Assembly (NCBI GenBank): GCA_023266955.1
Contig: JAHFOH010000043.1
Span: 1 to 9,666, forward strand
Origin: Nitrososphaerota archaeon
Lineage (GTDB): Archaea; Thermoproteota; Nitrososphaeria; Nitrososphaerales; JAHFOH01
Direction of reading: 5' to 3'
DNA: 9,666 nt
The position numbers and the translations under genes were made by a program. Numbering within the stretch: position 1 is the stretch's first letter; every line of letters begins with the position of its first letter. This document shows positions 1-6,264 of this stretch, piece after piece. The notes under the pieces are model-generated. The model was not told the origin of the DNA and did not search any database. It worked only from the letters and a program-made list of their open reading frames with translations.

Positions 1-147
1 AGTCAGACGATAGGGGTTGGGGGGTTGCATACTTCTAAGATTTATGAGCCCTTAAGCAAACTTTTACATGCCAGCAACAGGAGGGGTTTCGGAAGAAATC
101 TTCAATACAATGCACCTGCTGGCTACAGCTTGAAGGCGGTCGTCTAG
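1..147 (+). CDS. C-terminal end of an unrecognised protein (partial)
   Basis: Frame 1 is open from the first base to a TAG at 145-147, giving the last 48 residues of a gene that starts outside the window. The tail is rich in Gly, Arg, Asn and aromatic residues (for example RRGFGRNLQYNAPAGY). I do not recognise the family. The stop is one base ahead of the GTG proposed for pgk, which is typical of co-translated operon partners and is the main reason to think the frame is coding. It could still be a chance open frame, because only 147 bases are visible. Confidence 0.45.
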   Translation, partial: SQTIGVGGLHTSKIYEPLSKLLHASNRRGFGRNLQYNAPAGYSLKAVV

Positions 148-148
148 A

Positions 149-1381
149 GTGCCTCAAGCCAACAAGATGGTCATTTCCGACCTTCCAGATAATTATTATA
201 CCGGAAAGCGGACGTTCGTGAGGATCGACTTTAACGTTCCAAACATTGAAGTCGATCCTGACCCTCCGAGGATAAGACGGGCCATCCCAACAATAGACTA
301 TCTGACATCGAGGAAGGCCAAGGTAATTCTCGCTTCCCATCTTGGGCGACCAGACAGAAGGCCAGATCCGAAATTCTCTCTGAAACCTCTTGCAGTTAGG
401 TTAGCAGAAATTCTGAGAACGAACGTGCGCTTTGTCGATGACTGTATCGGCGACAAGGTCAAGGAGGCGATTGGGAGCATGGGTAATGGCGATGTTCTGC
501 TACTCGAAAACCTTAGGTTCCATAAGGGAGAAGAGGCCTGCGACGAGAAATTCTCTTCAGAACTCGCTTCACTAGCTGAAATATACGTGAATGATGCCTT
601 CGGCACTTCTCACAGAGCGCATGCTTCAACATACGGAATGGCGCGTCACTTTGAGTACAGACTTGCCGGTTTCTTGGTTCGGGGAGAGCTCGAGCATCTA
701 GCAAGAATTCGGGAGGCACCCGATAGGCCCTTCCTCGTGATTGTGGGAGGAGTGAAGATAAAGGATAAGCTCAGCGCCTTAAAGCGACTGATCGACAAAG
801 CAGACAAGGTACTCGTGGGAGGATGCGTAGCCTATACTTTTCTCGTATCAAAGGGATTATCTGTCGGGGATTCACTTGTGGAGCAAGAGTCCATTAGTTG
901 GGCAGCCGAAGTTTTGTCAAAACACGGCAACAAGATCATCCTACCTGAGGACCATATAGTTTCCACGAATGCGGATGATATTAAGGGAATACATTTGGTC
1001 TCGGGCGGGATACCAAAGTTTCTGAAGGGTTTTGACATCGGAAGAGATACCTCTAAGAGATATGCAAAGGAGATAGCAAGCGGGAACAGAACAATTCTTT
1101 GGAACGGTCCCATGGGTCTATTTGAAAAGGAGCAATTTTCGCATGGGACTGTAGATGTAGCCAGAAGTGTAGCACTTGCATATCTGAGAGGTTGCACGAC
1201 AATCATAGGCGGAGGAGACTCTATCGCCGCGCTGAAGATGGCAGACGTTTCAGAAAGGGAAGTGACCCACATATCAACCGGTGGCTCAGCCTCTCTTGAG
1301 TATATTGGAGGAAAGGAGCTTCCAGGCATTGAAATTCTGACTGAAAGATCTATACTGGAACCTGCTGCAACTGAACCGTAG
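149..1381 (+). CDS. pgk: Phosphoglycerate kinase
   Basis: This cytosolic enzyme interconverts 1,3-bisphosphoglycerate + ADP and 3-phosphoglycerate + ATP in glycolysis and gluconeogenesis. The 410 residues are the usual full length for archaeal PGK. Family motifs appear in order: VRIDFNVP (24-31) and SHLGRP (63-68) of the phosphoglycerate-binding N domain; LLENLRFHKGEE (118-129); NDAFGTSHRAHAST (148-161); GGVKIKDK (200-207), where the first Lys is the phosphate contact; WNGPMGLFE (318-326); GGGDS (354-358); and STGGSASLEY (376-385), the glycine-rich nucleotide end. I prefer the GTG at 149 because it follows the upstream stop by one base. An in-frame ATG at 167 would remove six residues and is also possible. 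No frame damage is seen. Codon usage and context look native. Confidence 0.96.
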   Translation: MPQANKMVISDLPDNYYTGKRTFVRIDFNVPNIEVDPDPPRIRRAIPTIDYLTSRKAKVILASHLGRPDRRPDPKFSLKPLAVRLAEILRTNVRFVDDCIGDKVKEAIGSMGNGDVLLLENLRFHKGEEACDEKFSSELASLAEIYVNDAFGTSHRAHASTYGMARHFEYRLAGFLVRGELEHLARIREAPDRPFLVIVGGVKIKDKLSALKRLIDKADKVLVGGCVAYTFLVSKGLSVGDSLVEQESISWAAEVLSKHGNKIILPEDHIVSTNADDIKGIHLVSGGIPKFLKGFDIGRDTSKRYAKEIASGNRTILWNGPMGLFEKEQFSHGTVDVARSVALAYLRGCTTIIGGGDSIAALKMADVSEREVTHISTGGSASLEYIGGKELPGIEILTERSILEPAATEP

Positions 1382-1482
1382 CGTCATGTTCCACAACCTT
1401 TGGCGAGCTCTTGTTGCTTGGCAGAACGCTGAAGCCTATTTCCGTCGAATTACTGGTGGGCGATAAATTGACAGGGGGAACC

Positions 1483-1494
1483 ATATTTTAATAT
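1483..1494 (+). promoter_or_regulatory. Putative archaeal TATA box for the winged-helix/glycosyltransferase operon
   Basis: An A/T-only stretch (ATATTTTAATAT) stands in the 137-base gap after pgk. Its centre is about 30 bases before the ATG at 1519, so transcription would begin only a few bases before the start codon. The spacing nearly equals that of the TATA box ahead of pgi. The rest of 1382-1518 shows no gene and no clear T-rich terminator for pgk. Confidence 0.5.
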
Positions 1495-1518
1495 CCAATC
1501 TGTGCGAAAGCAGGTAGC

Positions 1519-1773
1519 ATGAGTGAAGGGCAGATACGTCCAGCCGACCGCCTCCTCCTTACGCTGCATAACTTTGGCATAGTTAACGAAAAGGTTGGTA
1601 AGACCGATAATGAACTTGTTCAAATTGGAGGAATATCAGTTGAACAACTTAGGGACATTCTTAACACACATGAGACTGCTGGTTATCTTGAAAGCATAAC
1701 AGACCGAAATGGCTCCAAGCGCTACTTTCTTACGGGTAAGGGTATCATAAGGGTCTCCTCCGCCTTTACGTAG
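1519..1773 (+). CDS. Small winged-helix-like protein
   Basis: An 84-residue protein with the helix pattern of an archaeal winged helix-turn-helix. A first helix (residues about 8-18) is followed by DNELVQIGGISVEQLRDIL, which reads as helix 2, turn and recognition helix. Next comes a basic hairpin wing around DRNGSKRYFLTGKG, close to the end. There is no membrane segment or other domain. The likely role is DNA binding and transcription control, inferred from fold pattern only. Its gene leads a closely spaced set: 12 bases separate it from the truncated glycosyltransferase and a further 14 bases separate that from the complete one, so it may regulate this glucan operon. A structural or protein-protein role for the winged fold cannot be excluded. 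Confidence 0.7.
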   Translation: MSEGQIRPADRLLLTLHNFGIVNEKVGKTDNELVQIGGISVEQLRDILNTHETAGYLESITDRNGSKRYFLTGKGIIRVSSAFT

Positions 1774-1785
1774 CGTGAGCTATCG

Positions 1786-2409
1786 GTGCCTCTTAACATC
1801 GCCATATTAGCATGGGAATACCCTCCACGAATCATAGGCGAGATGGCTTACTATGTGCAGAAGCTCGCCCTTGAAATATCAAAACGTCATCACGTCTCAG
1901 TAATTACCACCCATGACGCACCATATTCTCATGAGAAGGTTTCTAATGGTTTTGAGATTTATCGCCTGCAGAATCCGGTAGAACCTCACGTGAATGTAGT
2001 GACTTGGGCGCAGAGTCTGTGCGCCGAGGTTCAGCGAATGGTGGCCGATATCTATTATGATGAGCCCGAAAGGCTGGATATGATTGACACGCATGAATGG
2101 CAGTTTGCGGCTGCTGCCGTCGGGCTTAAGAAGGCGCTTCATTTGCCGTTTGTTCTCACGTTACATAGCTTGGAGGATCATCGCTCCTCCGACCCTTCGT
2201 TGCCCCTCAGCATCTCCATCAGGGGCCTCGAGTCGCTCGGCGCCTACGAGTGTGAAAAGGTTGTCACGAGCTCTGACAGGATGAGATCCGAAGTAGAAAG
2301 GGTTCACAAAGTGCCTTCATTCAAGGTTCGAACCGTCATACCTGGCTCACACTCTTGGGCGGAACAGACCGCGCAGGTCTATCATGAAACCTCGGGTTAT
2401 CGCCTGTAG
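1786..2409 (+). CDS. Glycosyltransferase-like protein lacking the C-terminal catalytic domain (internal deletion)
   Basis: A 207-residue paralogue of the GT4 enzyme encoded next. Residues 1-187 match its N-terminal GT-B domain: AWEYPPRIIGE (9-19) against SWEFPPRIIGG, DTHEW (101-105) against HAHDW, and VIPG (184-187) against VIPNG. The next residues (about 189-204, HSWAEQTAQVYHETSG) match the last helix of the partner (W374-E391, KWSAIAESTRSIYER). About 185 residues in between are missing, including the donor-sugar site and the EX7E motif. Two loop residues also differ: the second Gly of the Gly-Gly loop is Glu19, and the partner's His24 is Tyr23. As it stands it should not transfer sugar by itself. 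It could be a regulatory or scaffold partner, or an in-frame deletion on its way to becoming a pseudogene. The frame is clean over 207 codons, which favours a retained gene. GTG start; GTGA at 1775-1778 is a fair Shine-Dalgarno match. Confidence 0.8.
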   Translation: MPLNIAILAWEYPPRIIGEMAYYVQKLALEISKRHHVSVITTHDAPYSHEKVSNGFEIYRLQNPVEPHVNVVTWAQSLCAEVQRMVADIYYDEPERLDMIDTHEWQFAAAAVGLKKALHLPFVLTLHSLEDHRSSDPSLPLSISIRGLESLGAYECEKVVTSSDRMRSEVERVHKVPSFKVRTVIPGSHSWAEQTAQVYHETSGYRL

Positions 2410-2413
2410 GAGG
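2408..2413 (+). promoter_or_regulatory. Strong Shine-Dalgarno site overlapping the previous stop codon
   Basis: AGGAGG begins inside the TAG stop of the truncated glycosyltransferase and lies 10 bases before the ATG of the complete one. It fixes the start at 2424 and suggests translational coupling of the two paralogues. It is the clearest ribosome-binding site in the window. Confidence 0.75.
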
Positions 2414-2423
2414 ATAATAGAGG

Positions 2424-3626
2424 ATGGACGATTTTGGAGTCATGATGCTTTCTTGGGAATTCCCGCCGAGGATCATTGGAGGAATAGCACCCCACGTCTA
2501 TGAGTTATCAAAAGCTCTGGCCAAAATGGGAGCAACAGTCTATGTGTTGACTTGCGATTTTCCTGGTGCACCAGAGTACGAAGAAATCGATGGAGTTAGA
2601 GTCTACCGAGTGGACTCGTACAAGTTTCCGACTCCGGACTTCGCTACATGGACCTCCATGATGAATGTAAATCTGCAGATCAGGGCTGCGGAAGCCCTAG
2701 CATCTGCTGGGGGTAAGATCCAAGTTATTCACGCTCATGACTGGCTCGTCGCCAACGCCTCGATCGGGCTCAAGCACATGTTTCGCGTTCCACTCATAGC
2801 GACAATCCATTCTACGGAACATGGCCGAAGGAAGGGTATTCACAATGACTACCAGAAAATGATTAGTTCAACTGAAACCTGGCTCACCCGAGAGGCGTGG
2901 CGCGTGATCTGTTGCAGCAGTCATATGATGCGAGAAGTCACTACAACCCTACTTGTTCCAAATGATCGGATAGACGTCATACCAAATGGTATCGACACCT
3001 CACCATATGAGGCTCCGTATGACAAGGATGCTTTCCGGGCTCGCTTCGCTCTGAAGAACGAGAAGCTCGTGTTGTATGTAGGAAGACTGGTTCAAGAAAA
3101 AGGAGTAGGTCTGCTAGCAGAAGCCATACCCAGGGTACTACACGACATCGACGCCAAGTTCGTGATCGTGGGAGAGGGTTACATGAAAGATCAGATAGTT
3201 AAGAGAGTTGATGAGATGGGCGTCGCTAGGAAGACGTACATTCCTGGCTTCCTAGATACGAATACGGTTAGGCTACTATTCCGTACGGCGGATGTCTGCG
3301 TGATCCCTTCTCTTTACGAGCCGTTCGGCATTGTAGCTCTTGAGGCGATGGCAGCTAGGACTCCAATTGTTACGACAGGTGCAGGTGGGCTCGGTGAAAT
3401 CTTAGAACACGACATTAGTGCTTTTATCGTAAATCCTACTGTCGAGTCGATCGCTGGCGGAATCAAGAGGGTCCTCAGTAACACAACTTATGCGAATTCT
3501 CTCCGTCAAATAGCATATGACAGAGTATCATCTCTTTACAAGTGGAGTGCGATAGCTGAGAGTACGCGCTCTATCTATGAGCGAACAATAAGTGAATATG
3601 ATTCTGGGACATGGAAACCTCGATAA
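2424..3626 (+). CDS. GT4-family glycosyltransferase, probable glucan (glycogen) synthase
   Basis: A complete 400-residue GT-B retaining glycosyltransferase. N domain: SWEFPPRIIGGIAPHV (10-25) with the glycine loop that contacts the nucleotide sugar, and HAHDWL (103-108). Domain junction: VIPNGID (185-191). C domain: YVGRLVQEKG (218-227) with the Arg and Lys that bind the donor phosphates, and EPFGIVALE (299-307), the EX7E motif of GT4, followed by GAGGLGEI (319-326). The last helix (374-390) crosses back to the N domain, as usual in GT-B. There is no signal peptide or membrane helix, so it is cytosolic. Neighbouring phosphorylase and branching-enzyme genes make alpha-1,4-glucan synthesis from ADP- or UDP-glucose the best guess, but GT4 members also make trehalose, sucrose-like sugars and surface glycans. 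It is the third gene of the 1519 operon. Confidence 0.88.
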   Translation: MDDFGVMMLSWEFPPRIIGGIAPHVYELSKALAKMGATVYVLTCDFPGAPEYEEIDGVRVYRVDSYKFPTPDFATWTSMMNVNLQIRAAEALASAGGKIQVIHAHDWLVANASIGLKHMFRVPLIATIHSTEHGRRKGIHNDYQKMISSTETWLTREAWRVICCSSHMMREVTTTLLVPNDRIDVIPNGIDTSPYEAPYDKDAFRARFALKNEKLVLYVGRLVQEKGVGLLAEAIPRVLHDIDAKFVIVGEGYMKDQIVKRVDEMGVARKTYIPGFLDTNTVRLLFRTADVCVIPSLYEPFGIVALEAMAARTPIVTTGAGGLGEILEHDISAFIVNPTVESIAGGIKRVLSNTTYANSLRQIAYDRVSSLYKWSAIAESTRSIYERTISEYDSGTWKPR

Positions 3627-3632
3627 TAAGAA

Positions 3633-3785
3633 ATGGTTTTCTATGTGTTACAAGTCCAGGAAGTTTGGGGGGGGTGACTCCGCTTTTTGTTACATCTCTC
3701 CTAGAGTGGAAGTACCCTCCACAAGAGTAAGTTGTCTTGCCCGCCCTACTCGTCTATTAAAGTACAATTTTCATGGGACTAGTTG
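3633..3785 (+). pseudogene. Probable decayed 5' fragment of another glycosyltransferase
   Basis: An ATG at 3633, six bases after the GT4 stop, opens a frame that reads VLQVQEVWGG and halts at a TGA (3675-3677) directly after eight G residues (3667-3674). One extra G would restore WGGVTPLFVTSLLEWKYPP up to a TAA at 3728. This resembles the first strand and Gly-Gly loop of GT4 proteins. After the TAA another frame reads VSCLARPTRLLKY to a TGA at 3783, which loosely recalls the (I)VGGLARHVYEL type of loop. The fit is suggestive, not certain: the segment is short, two frame breaks are needed, and the two readings cannot both be the same loop. It could instead be chance coding-like sequence in a 248-base gap. 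The remainder, 3786-3850, shows nothing I can identify. Confidence 0.35.
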
Positions 3786-3850
3786 AGGCTTATTTGCATC
3801 TCTAGGCGATCTCAAAACCAAAATACCGAATCATTTTGGATCCATACTAC

Positions 3851-3857
3851 TTATAAG
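3851..3857 (+). promoter_or_regulatory. Putative TATA box of the phosphorylase gene
   Basis: TTATAAG is followed 21 bases later (measured from its centre) by the TTG at 3875 and 33 bases later by a second in-frame TTG at 3887. It implies that the phosphorylase has its own promoter and is not only read through from the GT4 operon. Confidence 0.5.
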
Positions 3858-3876
3858 CGACTAGAAAAAGTCGTTT
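3855..3876 (+). repeat. Inverted repeat between the TATA box and the phosphorylase start (possible operator)
   Basis: The arms AAGCGACT (3855-3862) and AGTCGTTT (3869-3876) pair over 8 positions with one G-T wobble. The inner CGACT/AGTCG pairs are perfect across a six-base spacer. It starts within the TATA box and reaches the first two bases of the TTG at 3875. Placed at the expected transcription start, a palindrome here would suit a repressor operator; if transcribed, it would fold over the start codon. No second copy was noticed in the window. Confidence 0.4.
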
Positions 3877-5476
3877 GAATACATACTTGGACTACAAAGG
3901 ACCCATAGCTTCCTTCTCGATGGAGCTTGGGCTTCTGTTAGATGAAAGAAAAGGCATAGCTACTCCTCATGCGGGAGGGCTAGGGGTTTTAGAAGGTGAT
4001 AATTTCTTGACCGCCCGGGACTTAGGGCAGCCTTATGTAGCTTTGAGCCTTCTCCACCAAAATGGCTATGTCAAACAGGAAATAAATGAACACGGCGAAC
4101 AGGTCGATTTAGATGAATACTTTGACCCTTCGCTAATGGATCGCAGGAAAGAGAAAGTCACTGTAAGCATTGACCATTCGGACAGGGAAGTTTTCTGCTA
4201 TCAATATACTCCTGATGGACCAGGTTCTTCGACACTATTGTACCTAAGTGTAGATGGGATTGATACACGGCTCTACAGAGGTGATAAGATTGCGAAGTCT
4301 ATGATTTTGGGTATCGGCGGTGTAAGACTCTTACATAAACTGGGCTACGATCTACGAACCGTTCACTTTAAGATAAACGAAAGCAATGCAGCTATGGCAC
4401 TTGTCGAACTTCTAAGAATGTTCGAAGAGGAGGGCAGGGTTAAGGAAAATTCCAGCTTCATAACCCATACGGCACTTCCGCACGGACATGATGCGTACGA
4501 CTTCAAATACCTGAAACGACGGCTGGAAGATGACGCCATACATTCTGTCTTATCGCTCCCGAATTTTGGAAGGTTCGTATTAGATGATAAATTGAATCTA
4601 AGCCGATTAGGGGCACATCTCAGTGGAAGAACATTCGCAGTATCTAAGCAACATCGAGAAATAGCACAGAGAGATTTCCCGAATATTTTGATTGGTTATG
4701 TTACAAATGGTGTGCATTGGTCTCACATCTCTGAGCGCAAGCAGAAAATCTTCGACAAATATTTGGGATTGTGGCGGACCAAACCAGAATTATTTAGAGA
4801 AGCAGAGAGAATTCCTCTGGAAGAATTCCAAGCAGCTCATGAATTAGATAAGGCCGATTTGATAGATTATGTCAAAAATGAGACAGGTGTTAAGCTTTCC
4901 ATTGACAAACCCATCTCATGTGCTGCAAGAAGGCAGACTCCTTACAAGCGATCACTTTACCTGTTCAGCGACATTGAGCGATTGAAAAGGGTGGTGGCCA
5001 GGTACGGTCTACAGCACATTCAAGGAGGGAAGGCGCATCCTGAAGATGCGGGTGGCAAGGAAGAGATAAGAGAATATCATAGGATAATGCGGAGTCTGGA
5101 TGGTACGATGCTGTTAACTTTTGTCAAGAATTATGACTTGAGAAATCATAAAATCATTCTGAATGGGATAGATTTCATGATATATTCTCCCTTGGAAGAT
5201 CAGGAAGCCTGCGGAACCAGCTATATGAAAGCCATGTGGGCTGGAGTACCCGTTCTAGGTAGTCTGGCAGGAGGATTTCCAGAACTTTGCGTGGACGGTG
5301 TCAACAGTCTCACGTTCAGAAACCAAGATGAATTTTACAGCAAACTCGAACTTATGCTCCAAGAGTATGAAGATAATAGACTTTCCGAAATGAGACGAAG
5401 CGCTATTTCGGCCGGGGCATACGCAAGTTCTGTTAGGATGTTTCAAGAATTCTTATCGAAAACGTTAGACAAATAG
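3875..5476 (+). CDS. glgP: Alpha-glucan (glycogen/maltodextrin) phosphorylase, short type
   Basis: Phosphorolysis of alpha-1,4-glucan to glucose-1-phosphate, PLP-dependent, cytosolic. The 533 residues fit the short phosphorylases of archaea and some bacteria rather than the roughly 800-residue classical enzymes. Landmarks in order: SFSMELGL (13-20), HAGGLGVLEGD (32-42), THTALPHGHD (197-206), GYVTNGVHW (274-282), ARRQTPYKR (351-359) with the phosphate-binding Arg/Lys, GGKAHPEDAGGK (384-395), and GTSYMK (447-452), whose Lys452 should hold PLP. Differences from the family pattern: NESN (168-171) where NEGH is usual, and LAGGFPE (464-470) where LDGWWIEG-like sequence is usual. The catalytic Lys and phosphate site are kept, so activity is likely, but substrate preference may differ. 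The start is TTG at 3875; TTG at 3887 fits the TATA spacing as well and removes four residues. Confidence 0.85.
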   Translation: MNTYLDYKGPIASFSMELGLLLDERKGIATPHAGGLGVLEGDNFLTARDLGQPYVALSLLHQNGYVKQEINEHGEQVDLDEYFDPSLMDRRKEKVTVSIDHSDREVFCYQYTPDGPGSSTLLYLSVDGIDTRLYRGDKIAKSMILGIGGVRLLHKLGYDLRTVHFKINESNAAMALVELLRMFEEEGRVKENSSFITHTALPHGHDAYDFKYLKRRLEDDAIHSVLSLPNFGRFVLDDKLNLSRLGAHLSGRTFAVSKQHREIAQRDFPNILIGYVTNGVHWSHISERKQKIFDKYLGLWRTKPELFREAERIPLEEFQAAHELDKADLIDYVKNETGVKLSIDKPISCAARRQTPYKRSLYLFSDIERLKRVVARYGLQHIQGGKAHPEDAGGKEEIREYHRIMRSLDGTMLLTFVKNYDLRNHKIILNGIDFMIYSPLEDQEACGTSYMKAMWAGVPVLGSLAGGFPELCVDGVNSLTFRNQDEFYSKLELMLQEYEDNRLSEMRRSAISAGAYASSVRMFQEFLSKTLDK

Positions 5477-5531
5477 TGCCATTCGTCAGGTTTGAGCAGC
5501 TTAGGTGCCTAAATAACAGATCAAGAGGTCT

Positions 5532-5553
5532 TTCTTCAATCAAGCTTGAAGAA
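5532..5553. repeat. Hairpin-forming inverted repeat between convergent genes
   Basis: TTCTTCAA (5532-5539) and TTGAAGAA (5546-5553) form a perfect 8-base stem around a six-base loop. It lies 56 bases after the phosphorylase stop, in the 117-base gap facing the minus-strand remnants. A small palindrome, TTAGGTGCCTAA, is at 5501-5512. Neither is followed by a clear T-run on the plus strand, so a terminator role is only possible. Confidence 0.35.
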
Positions 5554-5593
5554 GAGCGAGAACTACTAGGATGTCAGACTTATCCCGACAATT

Positions 5594-6120
5594 TCATTTT
5601 TTGGAAATTCTTTCCGCACGGGGCACTCGTTCAATCTCGATTATTGACTTGATCTCCTCTTCATCTGGCTGTAAGAAGAGCTTATCGAAGTGCTCCATCT
5701 TAACCTTGGATGTTATCATCCTCATAAGCACTCCTGGCCTTCTGCGCTCCGTGGCACGTATATGCTTTATCCCAAATTCAAAGTGGGTCTTGTTGGCACT
5801 TACGGATCCTAGGGGAATCTTGTTGTATCTCATTATATCCCGGAACCTTCTTCCAAGCCCACTATGAGCCTGAGGTACCTCGAATTTCCCAAGCATACAC
5901 ATGATACCTGTTGGAGCCAATGTATCGAGAGCTTCTGCGACTGGAGCAAGGCTACCAGATGCCTCAACTATGAAGTCGAATGGACCGAGATCTCCAACTG
6001 TTTTTCCCTCACATTGACATATTCCGCACCAAGCTCCTTTGTAATGATGGCTTTCAGCGAGCTTTCATCCCTAGCACGCGCTATAAACACAGATGGCCTT
6101 CAGTCATTAAACACCTCAGC
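5594..6120 (-). pseudogene. Remnant of glucose 1-dehydrogenase-like MDR gene (C-terminal half, frameshifted)
   Basis: Reading leftwards, pieces of one protein appear in changing frames: LMTEG; then after a TGA at 6102-6100 RPSVFIARARDESS and ITKELGAEYVNV; then after the T5 tract at 6001-6005 (GGGAAAAAC on the coding strand, one base short) VGDLGPFDFIVEASGS, APTGIMCMLGK and NKIPLGSVSANKTHFEFG, ending at 5594. This order and the SVSANKTHFE motif are typical of the NAD(P)-binding half of archaeal glucose dehydrogenase (Zn-dependent MDR superfamily, about 360 residues). The zinc-binding N-terminal half is absent, so no enzyme can be made. An ORF from a TTG at 5920 could give 108 residues but would be only a piece. 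The T5 break could be a sequencing error; the missing half could not. It was probably once part of non-phosphorylative or semi-phosphorylative sugar oxidation. Confidence 0.8.
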
Positions 6121-6121
6121 G

Positions 6122-6255
6122 CGCTGAGAACCCAGAAGTATCTCAGAGAGATTCGAATTCCCCTCGGGTATCAGGTGAGTGAACCTGATTTTTGGAGGCG
6201 TATTATTTGGATATACGAGCACGCCCTTAGAGATCTCTAGAGTGAGATCATGGAT
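6122..6255 (-). pseudogene. N-terminal fragment of a cyclase/kynurenine formamidase-like gene
   Basis: Directly after the pgi stop, and in the same frame, the minus strand reads IHDLTLEISKGVLVYPNN, then IRFTHLIPEGNSNLSEILLGSQ. This follows the beginning of the putative cyclase family (xYDLTxxIsxxxPVYPGD ... EGxNvsxLxLGSH). It stops exactly where the metal-binding HxGTHxDxP motif should begin, and dehydrogenase debris follows. No ATG, GTG or TTG is in frame between the pgi stop and IHDLT, so the start codon is also missing. About 44 codons of a roughly 210-residue family remain. It is clearly non-functional and probably formed by a deletion that joined two neighbouring genes. Confidence 0.65.
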
Positions 6256-6264
6256 ATTCGAGGT

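Noticed and set aside
298..1329. Minus-strand open frames (298-606, 513-719, 832-1329) under pgk
   Set aside because: They lie opposite a full-length, well-conserved pgk and show no recognisable protein pattern; they are shadows of its codon usage.
1897..2284. Open frames on both strands within the short glycosyltransferase gene
   Set aside because: The plus-strand reading with GT motifs explains this stretch; the others are low-complexity Arg/Leu/Ser shadows.
3592..3786. 64-codon plus-strand ORF overlapping the end of the GT4 gene
   Set aside because: It overlaps the conserved C-terminal helix of GT4 and its start has no signal. Only its last part is of interest, as possible debris, and is treated in the 3633-3785 entry.
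5532..5553. Hairpin as an intrinsic (bacterial-type) terminator
   Set aside because: No T-run follows the stem on the plus strand, and archaeal termination relies on T-rich tracts rather than stems; kept only as an inverted repeat.
5571..6240. Plus-strand ORFs opposite the dehydrogenase and cyclase remnants
   Set aside because: The minus strand carries clear family motifs in the same bases, so the plus-strand frames are shadows.
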